A DNA stretch of 64,000 nt from Bacteroidota bacterium (lineage in GTDB: Bacteria > Bacteroidota > Bacteroidia > Palsa-965). The stretch covers positions 248,001-312,000 of the forward strand of contig JACQAM010000023.1 of assembly GCA_016194975.1 (NCBI GenBank), in the 5' to 3' direction. The notes beneath the pieces were generated by a model. It was not told where the DNA came from and searched no databases. It was given only the letters and a program-made list of their open reading frames with translations. A program made the position numbers and the translations under genes. This document shows, one piece after another, positions 53,101-61,956 of this stretch (positions are counted from its first letter, which is position 1; every line of letters starts with the position of its first letter).

Positions 53101-53339
53101 CGGAGAACTTTTACAGAATTGAGAGAAGTGCGTTTTGCAGAACCGTCTTTGCGTTTTGCAACCTGGTGATGCGCTTCGAGAAATTCGTCAAAAAGAGCGA
53201 GGTACTGATCAACAAGTTCGAGACTGAGTTGCTGCTTGAGAAAAGATTCCACGATTCCCCTGCTCGCTGAAGTAACGCCGTCGACTTTCGCAATGATCGC
53301 GAAAAGTTGCATTAAGGCTTTCAGTATCCGTTCACTCAT
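50115..53339 (-). CDS. TerB-like domain fused to an ABCG-type ABC transporter
   Basis: A 1074-residue protein. Residues 1-145 are helical and resemble TerB (LFAIIAKVDGVTSASRGIVESFL, then YEISEQELEFVQTVSETFNI). Residues 150-250 are beta-rich. An ABC ATPase follows: Walker A GGSGAGKST (283-291), signature ISGGQRKRL (389-397), Walker B VLFVDEPTSGL (409-419), H-loop VIHQPSSD. CPTCG near 495-499 looks like a half zinc site. Then an ABCG-like ABC2 membrane domain has about six helices, with a very large loop of about 220 residues before the last helix. ATPase-before-membrane order is that of ABCG half-transporters, so it would dimerise. Substrate unknown. Confidence 0.85.
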   Translation of the reverse strand: MSERILKALMQLFAIIAKVDGVTSASRGIVESFLKQQLSLELVDQYLALFDEFLEAHHQVAKRKDGSAKRTSLNSVKVLRICTQINEELTQKQKIVVLLRLIEFIHSSYEISEQELEFVQTVSETFNIEKGEFGRLRDFVEKDVKDMPDISEFLVIDGDASGKFEHAHHIYSETMGNGRVVVVYIPSVSMYACRYFGGAELNLNGQAMLLNKVYILTPGSSLRSSKVQPVYYSDIISAFLSSKTGNRITFNANNIEYKFKTGKLGLRGVNIQEESGRLIGIMGGSGAGKSTLLNVLNSNEAPTQGEVLINGINIHTQKDKIEGVIGHVSQDDLLIEELTVFQNLYYNAKLCFGNMGEAEITKTVDELLADLGLYEARNLKVGSPLEKTISGGQRKRLNIALELIREPSVLFVDEPTSGLSSRDSENIMDLLKELALKGKLVFVVIHQPSSDIFKMFDKLIILDNGGYPIYNGNPVDAVVYFKKMVNHVNSDESECPTCGNVNPEQIFNIIESKVVDEYGNLTRSRKVSPSEWNNFYREYVESKQEKVVPLNENPESTFNIPGRIKQMLIFMTRDVRSKLTNTQYMVINLLEAPVLAFILAYLVRFFNTDVSNKIGYNLRENDNLPAYMFMSVVVALFIGLTVSAEEIIRDRKILKRESFLNLSRSSYLMSKILIMFVLSAIQTFMFILVGNYILQIKGMWLDYWLVLFTTSCFANMLGLNISSAFNSAVTIYILIPFLIIPQLLLSGVIVKFEKLNPTITSQETVPVAGEMMASRWAFEALAVDQFKNNEYEKLFYSYEEMLSISDYKRNYWISHLRGMIDKCETNSKLIPAAAFANGESSKMRTKNDTMAFEQTRDLSLIRSEIGDDLSRIKELSSPQRKKMSAISTSLMHQLDSLNTCVTKIIPKTFNTDNANSMRAYLNLVNSIYMKVFNSNNDARDKAVNAQITDKDPKVADTKKEKFNQLKNDYMNDALSDLVTNKNEFNKLIEQNGKLIQRSDPIFLEPYHSNFANSHFFAPRKKIFGHYYDTFWVNLCVLWGMSILMIITLYFDVLRKIIDGLGNLGERFGKKKDQQ

Positions 53340-53441
53340 ATCTGCGGGTCAACCGTGAAGCGTAAAAATATAAAAATCTTCGTGAGTTGCACTGTTATTT
53401 CCATTGTAGAAGAAATTAATTAATCAGCGCATTTTCCCAAT

Positions 53442-53469
53442 AAAAAAGCCCCTTCGCAAAGAGGCTTTT
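53442..53469 (-). terminator. Terminator after the two exported-protein genes
   Basis: On the minus strand AAAAGCCTC pairs with GGGGCTTTT around an eight-base TTTGCGAA region and runs into TTTTTT. It lies just past the stop at 53490 and separates this unit from the ABC transporter gene. Confidence 0.85.
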
Positions 53470-53489
53470 CGATGAAGAAATACGATGAA

Positions 53490-53927
53490 TCATTGTTTGA
53501 AGCCGATGAGCATGACTGCACAGCCGGATTCTTTTCCTGAAGAAGGATTGAGTGAAGCTTCGATGGAAACTTCCACTGTAGTATTCACTTTGAAATCCCA
53601 GTAAGGAGCATAATTATGCTGGCTATTGGAGAAAATAAGCTGGCGGTCGCCGGTGTTGGGATCAACTGAATAAATCGAAAAAATAAGATTGCCTTCTGTC
53701 ATTCCGCTTCCTGCAGCGATGCGATAAGTAGATCCTGCGAAAAAAGTAGTATTGAACTGTGCATTCTCACCTGAACTAACAAACGCACGATAGGTTTGTC
53801 CATCGGAAACAAAAGGGGGAATGACGTGTGCCGAACACATTTTAGTTGTGGAATCACATTGAGCAGAAGTCCGTGCAACGAAAAATGGAGTTGCTATAAC
53901 AAGAACCGAAAGGAGAATTTTTTTCAT
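53490..53927 (-). CDS. Small secreted protein, unknown
   Basis: A 145-residue protein with signal peptide MKKILLSVLVIATPFFVARTSAQ and a mature beta-rich domain (AQFNTTFFAGSTYRIAAGSGMTEGNLIFSIYSVDPNTGDRQLIFSNS, then FKVNTTVEVSIEASL) with three Cys. The pattern suggests a small jelly-roll/C2-like sandwich. Function unknown. It starts 15 bases after the preceding lipoprotein gene on the same strand and ends at a terminator. Confidence 0.7.
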   Translation of the reverse strand: MKKILLSVLVIATPFFVARTSAQCDSTTKMCSAHVIPPFVSDGQTYRAFVSSGENAQFNTTFFAGSTYRIAAGSGMTEGNLIFSIYSVDPNTGDRQLIFSNSQHNYAPYWDFKVNTTVEVSIEASLNPSSGKESGCAVMLIGFKQ

Positions 53928-53942
53928 AGTACCGTAGAAGGG

Positions 53943-54842
53943 TTATTTGATAATGTAATCGCGAATGGCATTCACTTTTTCTACAAGAGCCGCCATTTGT
54001 TCCGGCGTGATCTTCACTTCCGTTTTACCGTTGATGGTGGTCACGTGCGCTGCCTCATCATCGGTAGGATCAGCAAAAGTGTATTTGATCTCGATCTTTT
54101 TGTATTCCACATCGAGGTCCTGGAAAAGTTTGATGAGATCATTCAATTCCGCATGCGGATTATCGGGAGTCTGAAGCTCAGTAAGCACTTTTACAATTCC
54201 TGCTGCAGTTCCTTTTTGTTCACCGATACGGACAGAAACAGTTTCATCCGGTTTATCTTTATACACATTGAGCGCAAAATAAATTCCTTCTATCCATCCA
54301 CCGGCAAGAATAAGTCCGGCTACATTTTCCTGGTTACTCTCGCGCAGGAACTGATCGCTTTTGCGATAAGCTTCACCAACAAGCGAGAGAATAGAATCTT
54401 TTTTGCCAAGATTATCACTGAAACGTTTCATAAGATTCGCATCGAAACTTCCGGTGATCTTGAGTTGTTCGCCAAGCTGCATGACGGTTTTATAATACTC
54501 GGTAGCGTCACCTGTATTCTCATACATTGTGATATAACCGAGATCGGCACCATAAATTCCAAGATTCATTGCCCGCTTGGAAGCATCGGAATATTTCGAA
54601 AGATTCGCTGTAGGATTGAGCATATCTTTCTTGTAAAGTGCTCCGCTTTTCTTGATGATATCGGCGATCTGCAAGGGAGAAGGCACCATAAAACTCTGGC
54701 CTTTTACCATTACCCCGGTCACTTTAAGTGAATCGGAATCATTATTGCCTTTACCGTGATTGTCACCATCACTCGAGCAGGAATTGGCAGCGAACAGGAT
54801 GACACCGGCCAGGAGAACAGGAAAACTGAAATTCAACTTCAT
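53943..54842 (-). CDS. Predicted lipoprotein, helical, unknown function
   Basis: A 299-residue protein with a lipoprotein signal ending FAANSC, followed by a Ser/Asp/Gly/Asn linker. The mature part is almost all helical (LQIADIIKKSGALYKKDML, AMNLGIYGADLGYITMYENTGDATEYYKTVMQLGEQL, NVAGLILAGGWIEGIYFALNVYK), a pattern I associate with conserved uncharacterised Bacteroidota lipoproteins. It is followed closely by the small secreted protein gene, forming a two-gene unit. Confidence 0.72.
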   Translation of the reverse strand: MKLNFSFPVLLAGVILFAANSCSSDGDNHGKGNNDSDSLKVTGVMVKGQSFMVPSPLQIADIIKKSGALYKKDMLNPTANLSKYSDASKRAMNLGIYGADLGYITMYENTGDATEYYKTVMQLGEQLKITGSFDANLMKRFSDNLGKKDSILSLVGEAYRKSDQFLRESNQENVAGLILAGGWIEGIYFALNVYKDKPDETVSVRIGEQKGTAAGIVKVLTELQTPDNPHAELNDLIKLFQDLDVEYKKIEIKYTFADPTDDEAAHVTTINGKTEVKITPEQMAALVEKVNAIRDYIIK

Positions 54843-55056
54843 TGATTATAAGCGTTTCGGGTGTTTTAAAAAGTCGCCGCAAGTAAGTAAAAAACCGGCA
54901 GTTTTCAAAGTGCATTTTTCACTTTATCTCCACAAATCGCTGTTTTATCTTGAAAAAATATGCTTCCGGCTGCATTGGAATGTTGTCGCTATCTCTTCCG
55001 TGCGAAAGCCACAATAAGAATGTTGTTACTTTTAGCCCCGATCAAAAGCAACTGCT

Positions 55057-56829
55057 GTGAAAAACCGTCCGCTTTTCATTCTTATTTCTGTTTTTTTCTT
55101 CTGGGGATTTGTGGCTGCATCGAATACAATCCTGATCGGCCTGTTTAAAAAGAATTTCGAACTCACTCAATTCCAGAGCCAGCTCGTCGACTTTGCTTTC
55201 TACGCGGCCTACTTCATTGGCGCACTTATTTATTTTTCGATCTCCATTCTTTTCGGCGATCCGCTGAATAAAGTTGGATACAAAAAAGGACTCATTGCCG
55301 GGCTCATTATTTCTGCTATCGGCGCGCTCGGATTCATTCCCGCAGAAATGGATCAGTCCTTTCCATTGATGCTCACTTCTCTTTTCACGATCGGGCTCGG
55401 TTTTGCATTGCAGCAGATCGTGGCGAATCCTTATGTGATTGCGCTGGGTGAGCCCGCTACAGGCGCGCACCGCGTGAGTCTCGCGGGAGGAATAAATTCT
55501 TTCGGAACTACGATCGGCCCTTTGCTGCTTGCGTTTGCTGTGTATGGAAATATTTCCGGAAATTCTTCTTTTATGGAATCGGGAGGAAAACGCACTTCCT
55601 TGCCGGTCACCATTGAACGAACAACGGGAAAATCAGAAATATTAAAACTTGCCGTTATTCCTGAAGAAAATATGAACCGGATTGCCGAAGGAAAAAATTT
55701 CATCCTCGTAATGAATAAATCTTTCGATGATTGTAAAAATATTTATGGGATCAATAATGTAAAGTTCAATTGTGGCGTGATCTTTTGTTTTACCAGCGAT
55801 TCGGCCGGAGATAAAATTATCGATTCACTGAAAAAATCTTTTCCCGGTTCTCACCTTCCCATTCTCAGAACCAACATGAGCAGCGGACAACAACTCATCA
55901 AAGAATACAACCGTAAATTGAAAACTAACGTGAATCTTGAAGTAAAATTTTTCGGTGTCGATGCTGTTCTGTCGCCGAGCCTCATTCTCGCCGGAGCTTT
56001 TCTTCTATTCGCTTTCATTCTCGGAATTTCTTCACTACCATCAGTGACCAACAACGAAAATATTTCCGGCGACTTCGGCGCACTTCGTTATCCGCAAGTG
56101 TGGCTGGGCATGCTCGCAATATTTGTTTACGTGGGAACCGAAGTGACCATTCAGAGTAACCTGCCGGAATTCATGCGGAGAATGTTTCATCGCGAAGCAA
56201 GTACCACCGTACATTTCATTTCACTCTATTGGGGAAGTCTCATGATCGGAAGATGGGTGGGCGCACTCACCGTTTTCAACCTGAAGAACAGGATGAGAAA
56301 TATTCTTACGGTTTTTGTTCCGATGCTCGCCTATGCGCTGATCCTTCTGGTGAATTACATCAAAGGCAGCCCGATGAATGATCTCCTGAAATATATTCCG
56401 TTCATCATTCTCGTCATCATCGGATTTTTTCTGGCGATGGAAAAACCGGCAAGAACAATGCTGCTTTTCGCTTTGATGGCTGCCGTGATGATCACGATCG
56501 GAATTTTCACTTCCAATGAATGGAGCACTTACTTTTTTGTAAGCGGCGGACTTTTCTGTTCCGTGATGTGGCCCTGCATTTTTAGTTTGTCGATAGCGGG
56601 ATTGGGAAAATATACTTCTCAGGCATCCAGTCTTCTCATCATGATGATCCTCGGCGGATCACTAATTCCTCCCTTCCAGGGATATCTTTCTGATCACGCA
56701 ACAGGAATTCATTTTTCCTATATCGTTCCACTCATAGGATTCCTGTATCTCGCATTTTTCGGATGGATGATACGATCTGTTCTCCTGAAACAGGGCATTG
56801 ATTATGATAAGGGAAATGCGGCTCACTGA
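55057..56829 (+). CDS. FucP/GluP-type sugar MFS transporter with a large inserted domain
   Basis: A 590-residue transporter of the fucose/glucose-galactose proton symporter family. Twelve helices are visible, with FFFWGFVAASNTILIG in TM1, SLFTIGLGFALQQIVANPYV in TM4 and a GINSFGTTIGPLL TM5. Between TM5 and TM6 (about residues 168-307) lies an extra, soluble, mixed alpha/beta domain of about 140 residues. By topology it should be periplasmic. Family members are usually about 410-440 residues. The start is GTG. The sugar cannot be told. Confidence 0.85.
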   Translation: MKNRPLFILISVFFFWGFVAASNTILIGLFKKNFELTQFQSQLVDFAFYAAYFIGALIYFSISILFGDPLNKVGYKKGLIAGLIISAIGALGFIPAEMDQSFPLMLTSLFTIGLGFALQQIVANPYVIALGEPATGAHRVSLAGGINSFGTTIGPLLLAFAVYGNISGNSSFMESGGKRTSLPVTIERTTGKSEILKLAVIPEENMNRIAEGKNFILVMNKSFDDCKNIYGINNVKFNCGVIFCFTSDSAGDKIIDSLKKSFPGSHLPILRTNMSSGQQLIKEYNRKLKTNVNLEVKFFGVDAVLSPSLILAGAFLLFAFILGISSLPSVTNNENISGDFGALRYPQVWLGMLAIFVYVGTEVTIQSNLPEFMRRMFHREASTTVHFISLYWGSLMIGRWVGALTVFNLKNRMRNILTVFVPMLAYALILLVNYIKGSPMNDLLKYIPFIILVIIGFFLAMEKPARTMLLFALMAAVMITIGIFTSNEWSTYFFVSGGLFCSVMWPCIFSLSIAGLGKYTSQASSLLIMMILGGSLIPPFQGYLSDHATGIHFSYIVPLIGFLYLAFFGWMIRSVLLKQGIDYDKGNAAH

Positions 56830-56904
56830 TTTTTCATTTGAGGATTACCTGGTAATATTATCCGGGCTTCCGAAAATCCAAAATGAAAAATCAAAAATCC
56901 AAAA

Positions 56905-57375
56905 TCAATTCAACCCTTCGAGCACAGTGTTGATCTTAGAAAAATCAGGGATCTCACCTGCATTCTCCAGCACTTCGGAATAACGTACCACGCCGTTTTT
57001 GTCAATGACAAATGCCGAACGTTTCGCCACGCCTTTCAATCCTACACTGAAAGACTCATACGCGTTTCCGTAAGCGGTGATCGCTTCTTTATTGAAATCA
57101 GACAACAACTGGAAAGGAAGATTCTGTTCTTCTTTATAACGTTTCAGGGAAAACGGCGTGTCGATTGAAATGCCGAGTACTTCTGCATTTGCTTTTGAAT
57201 AACGTGCCATATCATCGCGCACACCGCAGAGTTCCTTGGTGCAGGTTCCGGTGAAAGCAAGCGGAAAAAAAAGAAGCAATACATTTTTTCCTTTGAATTG
57301 TGAGAGTGTGAAAAATTCTTTTTCCGTGTTCGGTAATTTGAAGTCGGGGGCTGATTGTCCAACGTTGATGCTCAT
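56905..57375 (-). CDS. Peroxiredoxin (AhpE/BCP-like)
   Basis: A 156-residue thioredoxin-fold peroxidase. APDFKLPNTEKEFFTLSQFKGKNVLLLFFPLAFTGTCTKELCGVRDD contains the peroxidatic Cys in PxxFTGTCT and a second Cys five residues later. FVIDKNGVVRYSEV is the usual C-terminal strand. It reduces peroxides using thiol partners. ATG 57375 is chosen over a frame from 57411 because MSINVGQSAPDF is the family start. A perfect TATATTTG box (complement of 57409-57416) lies about 33 bases ahead. Confidence 0.9.
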   Translation of the reverse strand: MSINVGQSAPDFKLPNTEKEFFTLSQFKGKNVLLLFFPLAFTGTCTKELCGVRDDMARYSKANAEVLGISIDTPFSLKRYKEEQNLPFQLLSDFNKEAITAYGNAYESFSVGLKGVAKRSAFVIDKNGVVRYSEVLENAGEIPDFSKINTVLEGLN

Positions 57376-57525
57376 GGTTTTTATTTTTAGTTTGTGAAAT
57401 TGAGGGTACAAATATAGTTCATGAATTCAAAATAATAACAGGTCAGAACTGAGCAATTTCTCCCGCGGCAGATTAGGTATATTCGTTCCTGCTAATTGAA
57501 ATCGGATCTACTCGTCTTACCATAA

Positions 57526-58851
57526 TTGCAAATTCCATTGGAAAAAATAAGATCATTCCTCGTGCGCTTCACCATTCCATTCCTCCTTCTCACGAGTTTG
57601 TGGACGATGTCGAATGTGAAATGGGGAAAGAATTTCTGGACCACAGTCATCCAGTCCGACGGAAAAGGTTATTACGCTTACCTGCCGGCAACTTTCATTT
57701 ATCATGATCTGCATTTTACTTTTTTCGATTCCATTGAAAAAAAATATTATTCGCCTGCCACTTATTACGATTACAGAACGAGTGTAAATGGAATAACCAT
57801 CGACAAGTATTTTTGCGGCGTCTCAGTCATGCAGTCGCCATTTTTCCTGCTGGGCCATCTCACAGCGAAAATAAATGGCGGGGCAATGGACGGCTATTCG
57901 AAAACATACGTGATCTGGATCTGCATTGGCGCTTTGTTCTGGCTTTGGTTCGGATTACATCACCTGAAAAAATTTCTCCGCATGCACGGAGCTTCGGAAG
58001 GACAAGCAGCTTTCATTATTGCGGTTATTTATTTAGGCACGAATCTTTTTTATTACACTGTGTTCGAGCCGTGCATGTCGCATTTGTATTCTTTTGCTCT
58101 TGTTGCGGCATTTCTTGTTTACGGAAAATTGTGGATTGACACGAATGACCGGCGCGCGGCAGTAAAAATTGCTTTTCTATTGGGCATGATCATTCTTGTT
58201 CGTCCCGTGAATGGATTCATTGCACTCTGGCTGATATTCGAGGCAAAAGGTTTTCTTTCCCTGGTAAGAAAGAAGATCGATCTTTTCCGTTCACCGGAAA
58301 TTGCTACTGCCAGGTACCTGTTCTTTCTCGTCCCACTCCTTGTTCAACTGATCATCTGGAAAATTCAAACCGGGAATTTTTTCGTGAACTCTTATGGAAC
58401 GGAAACTTTTCATTTGGCACATCCGCAATTCTGCGATTTTCTTTTCAGTTACAAAAAAGGACTATTCGTTTATCTCCCCATCACATTCCTCTGTTCATTC
58501 GGACTGATCCCGCTCTGGATGAAAAATAAATTCCGGGCGATGGCTGCATTTTTCTTTTTGTTCATGCTCATCTGGATCCTGTCGAGCTGGTGGCAATGGT
58601 TTTACGGGGGAAGTTTCGGAACGCGTGTAATCATCGAATACCTTCCCGTATTTGCATTGCTTCTTTTTTACCTGCTCGACGCAATGAAAAAAAAACCGGC
58701 GAAAATTTTGCTCACCTCGTTCATCATCGTTCTCGCGCTGTTCTGCCAGTTCCAGACGGCGCAATACCGTTTCCTCGTTATTCACTGGTCCGATATGAAC
58801 AAGGAGAAATATTGGAATGTTTTTATGGATACGAAATTCCTGACAAAATAA
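57526..58851 (+). CDS. Polytopic membrane protein, possible GT-C glycosyltransferase
   Basis: A protein of about 440 residues with ten or so transmembrane helices. The first exterior loop holds IQSDGKGYYAYLPATFIYHDLHF, where an Asp followed by aromatic residues recalls the catalytic loop of GT-C enzymes, and helix regions carry MIILVRPVNGFIALW and SWWQWFYGGSFGTRVIIEYLP, features of uncharacterised mannosyltransferase-like proteins. The start is uncertain: TTG at 57526 or 57538, with no ATG before the first helix. No family name can be given. Confidence 0.6.
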   Translation: MQIPLEKIRSFLVRFTIPFLLLTSLWTMSNVKWGKNFWTTVIQSDGKGYYAYLPATFIYHDLHFTFFDSIEKKYYSPATYYDYRTSVNGITIDKYFCGVSVMQSPFFLLGHLTAKINGGAMDGYSKTYVIWICIGALFWLWFGLHHLKKFLRMHGASEGQAAFIIAVIYLGTNLFYYTVFEPCMSHLYSFALVAAFLVYGKLWIDTNDRRAAVKIAFLLGMIILVRPVNGFIALWLIFEAKGFLSLVRKKIDLFRSPEIATARYLFFLVPLLVQLIIWKIQTGNFFVNSYGTETFHLAHPQFCDFLFSYKKGLFVYLPITFLCSFGLIPLWMKNKFRAMAAFFFLFMLIWILSSWWQWFYGGSFGTRVIIEYLPVFALLLFYLLDAMKKKPAKILLTSFIIVLALFCQFQTAQYRFLVIHWSDMNKEKYWNVFMDTKFLTK

Positions 58852-58889
58852 GAATCGTTTTTTGTCGTTAACTTGGATGACGTTTAACT

Positions 58890-61800
58890 ATGCGCATCCG
58901 GGATTTTATTTTTTTCCTTTTTATTTTTTCCGCGGAAAAAATTTCAGCGCAGCAATATAATTTCCGGAATTATTCAGTGGCCGATGGCCTCGCGCAGTCG
59001 CAGGTGTATGCGATGGCGGAAGATCCGCGCGGCTACCTGTGGCTGGGTACGCGCGGGGGCGGGCTCAGCCGTTTCGACGGGCAACAATTCCGCACCTTCA
59101 ACGAAGACGATGGATTGCCGAGTGCATTCATCGATTGCATCCGCATTGACAAAAAAGGAAATATCTGGATCGGGACTGACGAAGGCGCATGCTGGTATGA
59201 TGGTGAACAATTTCACGCCCTCGATTTTTCAGGTACACGCGGGCAGGTAAATGATTTCTATTTTTCAGATGACGGGAAAGCTTTCATTGCCACGAACGAC
59301 AGCGGCGTGGTTGTGCTAAAAGACAACTCTGCCCTGAAAAGGATCTACTACAACCACGGGCTTCCGACGAACAGGGTTTATTGCATCTGCGGTGGGAATA
59401 ATAATGAACTGTGGTTCGGAACCGAACAGGGCGCTGTGAAATATGTGAATGATAAAACAATTTTTTTCGGAAAGCAGGAAGGATTTCCAGTCCTCGGTTA
59501 TCGCGCTATAATTACTGATGAGCAGCACCGCATTTTATTCGGAACTTATGGTGCAGGGATAATCATTCTTAGTGACTCCGGCGTTTCGCGATTCGGAGTC
59601 GATGACGGATTGAGCAATAATTCTGTGCAGTGTATGATCAAAGACAATGCGAACAGGATATGGGTAGGAACGCCCTCGGGTGTAACGCGCATCAGCGGGA
59701 ATGAAATGAAACAGTTTTCGGAGCGCGAAGGATTATGCAGCAATGTAGTGATGAGTTTGCTCGTCGATTCGTGGGGCAATACCTGGTTCGGAACTTCAGG
59801 CGGTGGCGCTTGCGTGCTCGACGGTGAACGTTTCATTCACTTCAATGAAAAAAGCGGCGACATGGGAACGTGGGTGTATGCGGTGCATTGCGATAAAAAA
59901 GGACATACCTGGTTCGGAACTTCACGTGGCGGTGCAACAGAATACGACGGAACTTATTACACGAATTATTACGAAGGCGCGGGATTCACCACGTTCAAAA
60001 TAAAAAGTTTTGCAGAAGATACTTCCGGAACTATCTGGTTTGGCACTGTGGGTGACGGCGCTTATTCATTGCAGAATAATTCTTTTCGCCATTATGCACA
60101 CAGCGATGGATTGAGCAGCAATTTCGTGAACAGCATTCTCATCGATTCATTGGGAAGAACGTGGTTCGCTACAGCGGGCGGAGGAATTTCCATTTATGAT
60201 CCGCGTACAGAAACTTACACACGCATTGGGAACAAACAGGGATTACGCAACCCGAGAATAAATTTTCTTGAAAGTGACAGAGACGGAAACATCTGGGCCT
60301 GCTCGCAGGGAAGCGGAATTTACCTGATGAAATATGATTCATCGGGAACATCGGTCGCGAAAAATTTCACAACGTCAAAAGGACTCGCGTCCGATATGGT
60401 ACGGTCGGCGACATGCGATCTCTCCGGGAAAATGTGGTTCGGTACTGCAGGAGGAGGAATTTCACGCTACGATGCGATTGGAGAAGGCGGAAATTATTTC
60501 AGGAATTTTACGCGCAAAGACAGTTTAGCTTCCGATAATATTTATTTGCTCATCACCGATCATTCAGGAAATATCTGGTCGGGAACAGAAAAAGGCCTTG
60601 ATAAAATTGCACTCGACGCAAATGGAAATTTTCTTTCCCTCAAGCATTATGGAAAAGGAGAAGGGCTGAGTGGAATTGAAGTTTCTACCAATGCTGCCTG
60701 CGTGGATTCTTCCGGCCATGTGTGGTTCGGAACCATCAATGGTGCGAGTGTTTATCACCCGGAAAATGATTATGTAACGCATGAAGCGCCTTTGGTACAT
60801 TTCACCGGGATAAAATTATTTTTCGATCCGATAGAAAATACCGAATACGGAAAAGGAAAACGTTCCGACAAATGGTTTCCCCTCCCCGACTCCCTCGTGC
60901 TGCCTTATTCGCAGAATCATCTTCGGTTTGAATTCACCGGAATAGATCTTCGTAATCCGGAAGGAGTTCGTTTCCGCTGGAAGCTGAGTGGCTTTGAAAA
61001 AAACTGGACGCCGGAAAATACGGAACGGCAAGCCACCTATTCCAATCTTGCGCCTGGCGATTACACTTTTGAATTGCAGGCAAAAAATTCTGACGGCTAT
61101 TGGAGTGCCGTAAAAAGATTTTCATTTCACATTACTCCTCCAGTGTGGGCAACATGGCCCTTCCGCATAGGTGTTTCTTTGTTGGCCGTGTTGCTGGTGT
61201 TGATTGTGTTCTCGTGGCGTGTGCGAATCATCAAACGAAAAGCAAGAGAGAAAGTGCAGAAACTTTCACTCGAAAAAAATATTCTTGAGCTCGAGCAGAA
61301 AGCGCTGCGTTTGCAGATGAATCCTCATTTTATTTTCAATGCGCTGCAATCCATCCAGGGATTCATTGCAGGAAATGATCCGGCAGAGGCAAGAAAATAT
61401 CTTGCAAAATTCGGAAAGCTCATGCGCATCACGCTCGAGAATTCGCGCACGGCGTACACGAGCATTGCGCAGGAAGCAGAATCGCTGGAATATTATTTAG
61501 GGCTCGAAGCGTTGTGCCACGGAAACCGTTTCTCCTTTTCAATTGAAACAGATCCGAAGATCGATCCGGAAGCAGTTTTTATTCCCGTAATGCTTATTCA
61601 GCCCTTCGTGGAAAATGCAGTGATCCATGGAATGAATCCTCTCGAAGCGAATGCCGCCTGCCCGACAGGGTCATTCGGGCGGGGAAAAATAATTGTTCGC
61701 TTCCTCCGCAAAGACGATTCAGTGATCTGCGAAGTGGAAGACAACGGCGTGGGAAGAGAAAAAGCAGCGGCGTTTGAATCAGAAATGAAAAAAGATCACA

Positions 61801-61955
61801 AGTCGGCAGCGCTCGAGATCACGCGCGAACGTTTATCGCAGGCGAACGAAGGAAAAACAAAAAGTAAACTGGAAATTATCGATTTGAAAGATGAAAACGG
61901 ATTTGCACTCGGAACAAAAGTGGTGATCACGATCGGGAATGTCGTTTTCGAGTAA
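58890..61955 (+). CDS. Propeller-type sensor histidine kinase (LytS-like)
   Basis: A 1021-residue membrane sensor. After a signal peptide come about 13 two-component regulator propeller repeats (LWLGTRGGGLSRFDG, IWIGTDEGACWYDG, and so on; two propellers), then a Y_Y_Y domain (about residues 660-750). One transmembrane helix lies near 760-778, then a short coiled coil. The kinase is of the LytS type (His_kinase, PF06580): NPHFIFNALQSIQGFI with His813, PVMLIQPFVENAVIHGM, and a DNGVGR ATP site. A palindromic repeat at 61657-61683 inserts about ten residues after VIHGMNPLEAN. The cognate LytTR regulator is not in the window. The extracellular propellers probably sense a polymer. Confidence 0.93.
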   Translation: MRIRDFIFFLFIFSAEKISAQQYNFRNYSVADGLAQSQVYAMAEDPRGYLWLGTRGGGLSRFDGQQFRTFNEDDGLPSAFIDCIRIDKKGNIWIGTDEGACWYDGEQFHALDFSGTRGQVNDFYFSDDGKAFIATNDSGVVVLKDNSALKRIYYNHGLPTNRVYCICGGNNNELWFGTEQGAVKYVNDKTIFFGKQEGFPVLGYRAIITDEQHRILFGTYGAGIIILSDSGVSRFGVDDGLSNNSVQCMIKDNANRIWVGTPSGVTRISGNEMKQFSEREGLCSNVVMSLLVDSWGNTWFGTSGGGACVLDGERFIHFNEKSGDMGTWVYAVHCDKKGHTWFGTSRGGATEYDGTYYTNYYEGAGFTTFKIKSFAEDTSGTIWFGTVGDGAYSLQNNSFRHYAHSDGLSSNFVNSILIDSLGRTWFATAGGGISIYDPRTETYTRIGNKQGLRNPRINFLESDRDGNIWACSQGSGIYLMKYDSSGTSVAKNFTTSKGLASDMVRSATCDLSGKMWFGTAGGGISRYDAIGEGGNYFRNFTRKDSLASDNIYLLITDHSGNIWSGTEKGLDKIALDANGNFLSLKHYGKGEGLSGIEVSTNAACVDSSGHVWFGTINGASVYHPENDYVTHEAPLVHFTGIKLFFDPIENTEYGKGKRSDKWFPLPDSLVLPYSQNHLRFEFTGIDLRNPEGVRFRWKLSGFEKNWTPENTERQATYSNLAPGDYTFELQAKNSDGYWSAVKRFSFHITPPVWATWPFRIGVSLLAVLLVLIVFSWRVRIIKRKAREKVQKLSLEKNILELEQKALRLQMNPHFIFNALQSIQGFIAGNDPAEARKYLAKFGKLMRITLENSRTAYTSIAQEAESLEYYLGLEALCHGNRFSFSIETDPKIDPEAVFIPVMLIQPFVENAVIHGMNPLEANAACPTGSFGRGKIIVRFLRKDDSVICEVEDNGVGREKAAAFESEMKKDHKSAALEITRERLSQANEGKTKSKLEIIDLKDENGFALGTKVVITIGNVVFE
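61657..61683. repeat. REP-like palindrome inside the kinase gene
   Basis: CCTGCCCGA (61657-61665) and TCGGGCGGG (61675-61683) face each other around nine bases. The arms are those of the intergenic palindrome at 878-901 in inverse orientation. It encodes ACPTGSFGR in frame between the ATP-binding N-box and the following strand. Confidence 0.6.
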
Positions 61956-61956
61956 A

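Noticed and set aside
53796-54731. 311-codon plus-strand frame opposite the two exported-protein genes
   Set aside because: It crosses from one minus-strand gene to the next, and both of those have signal sequences and a shared terminator.
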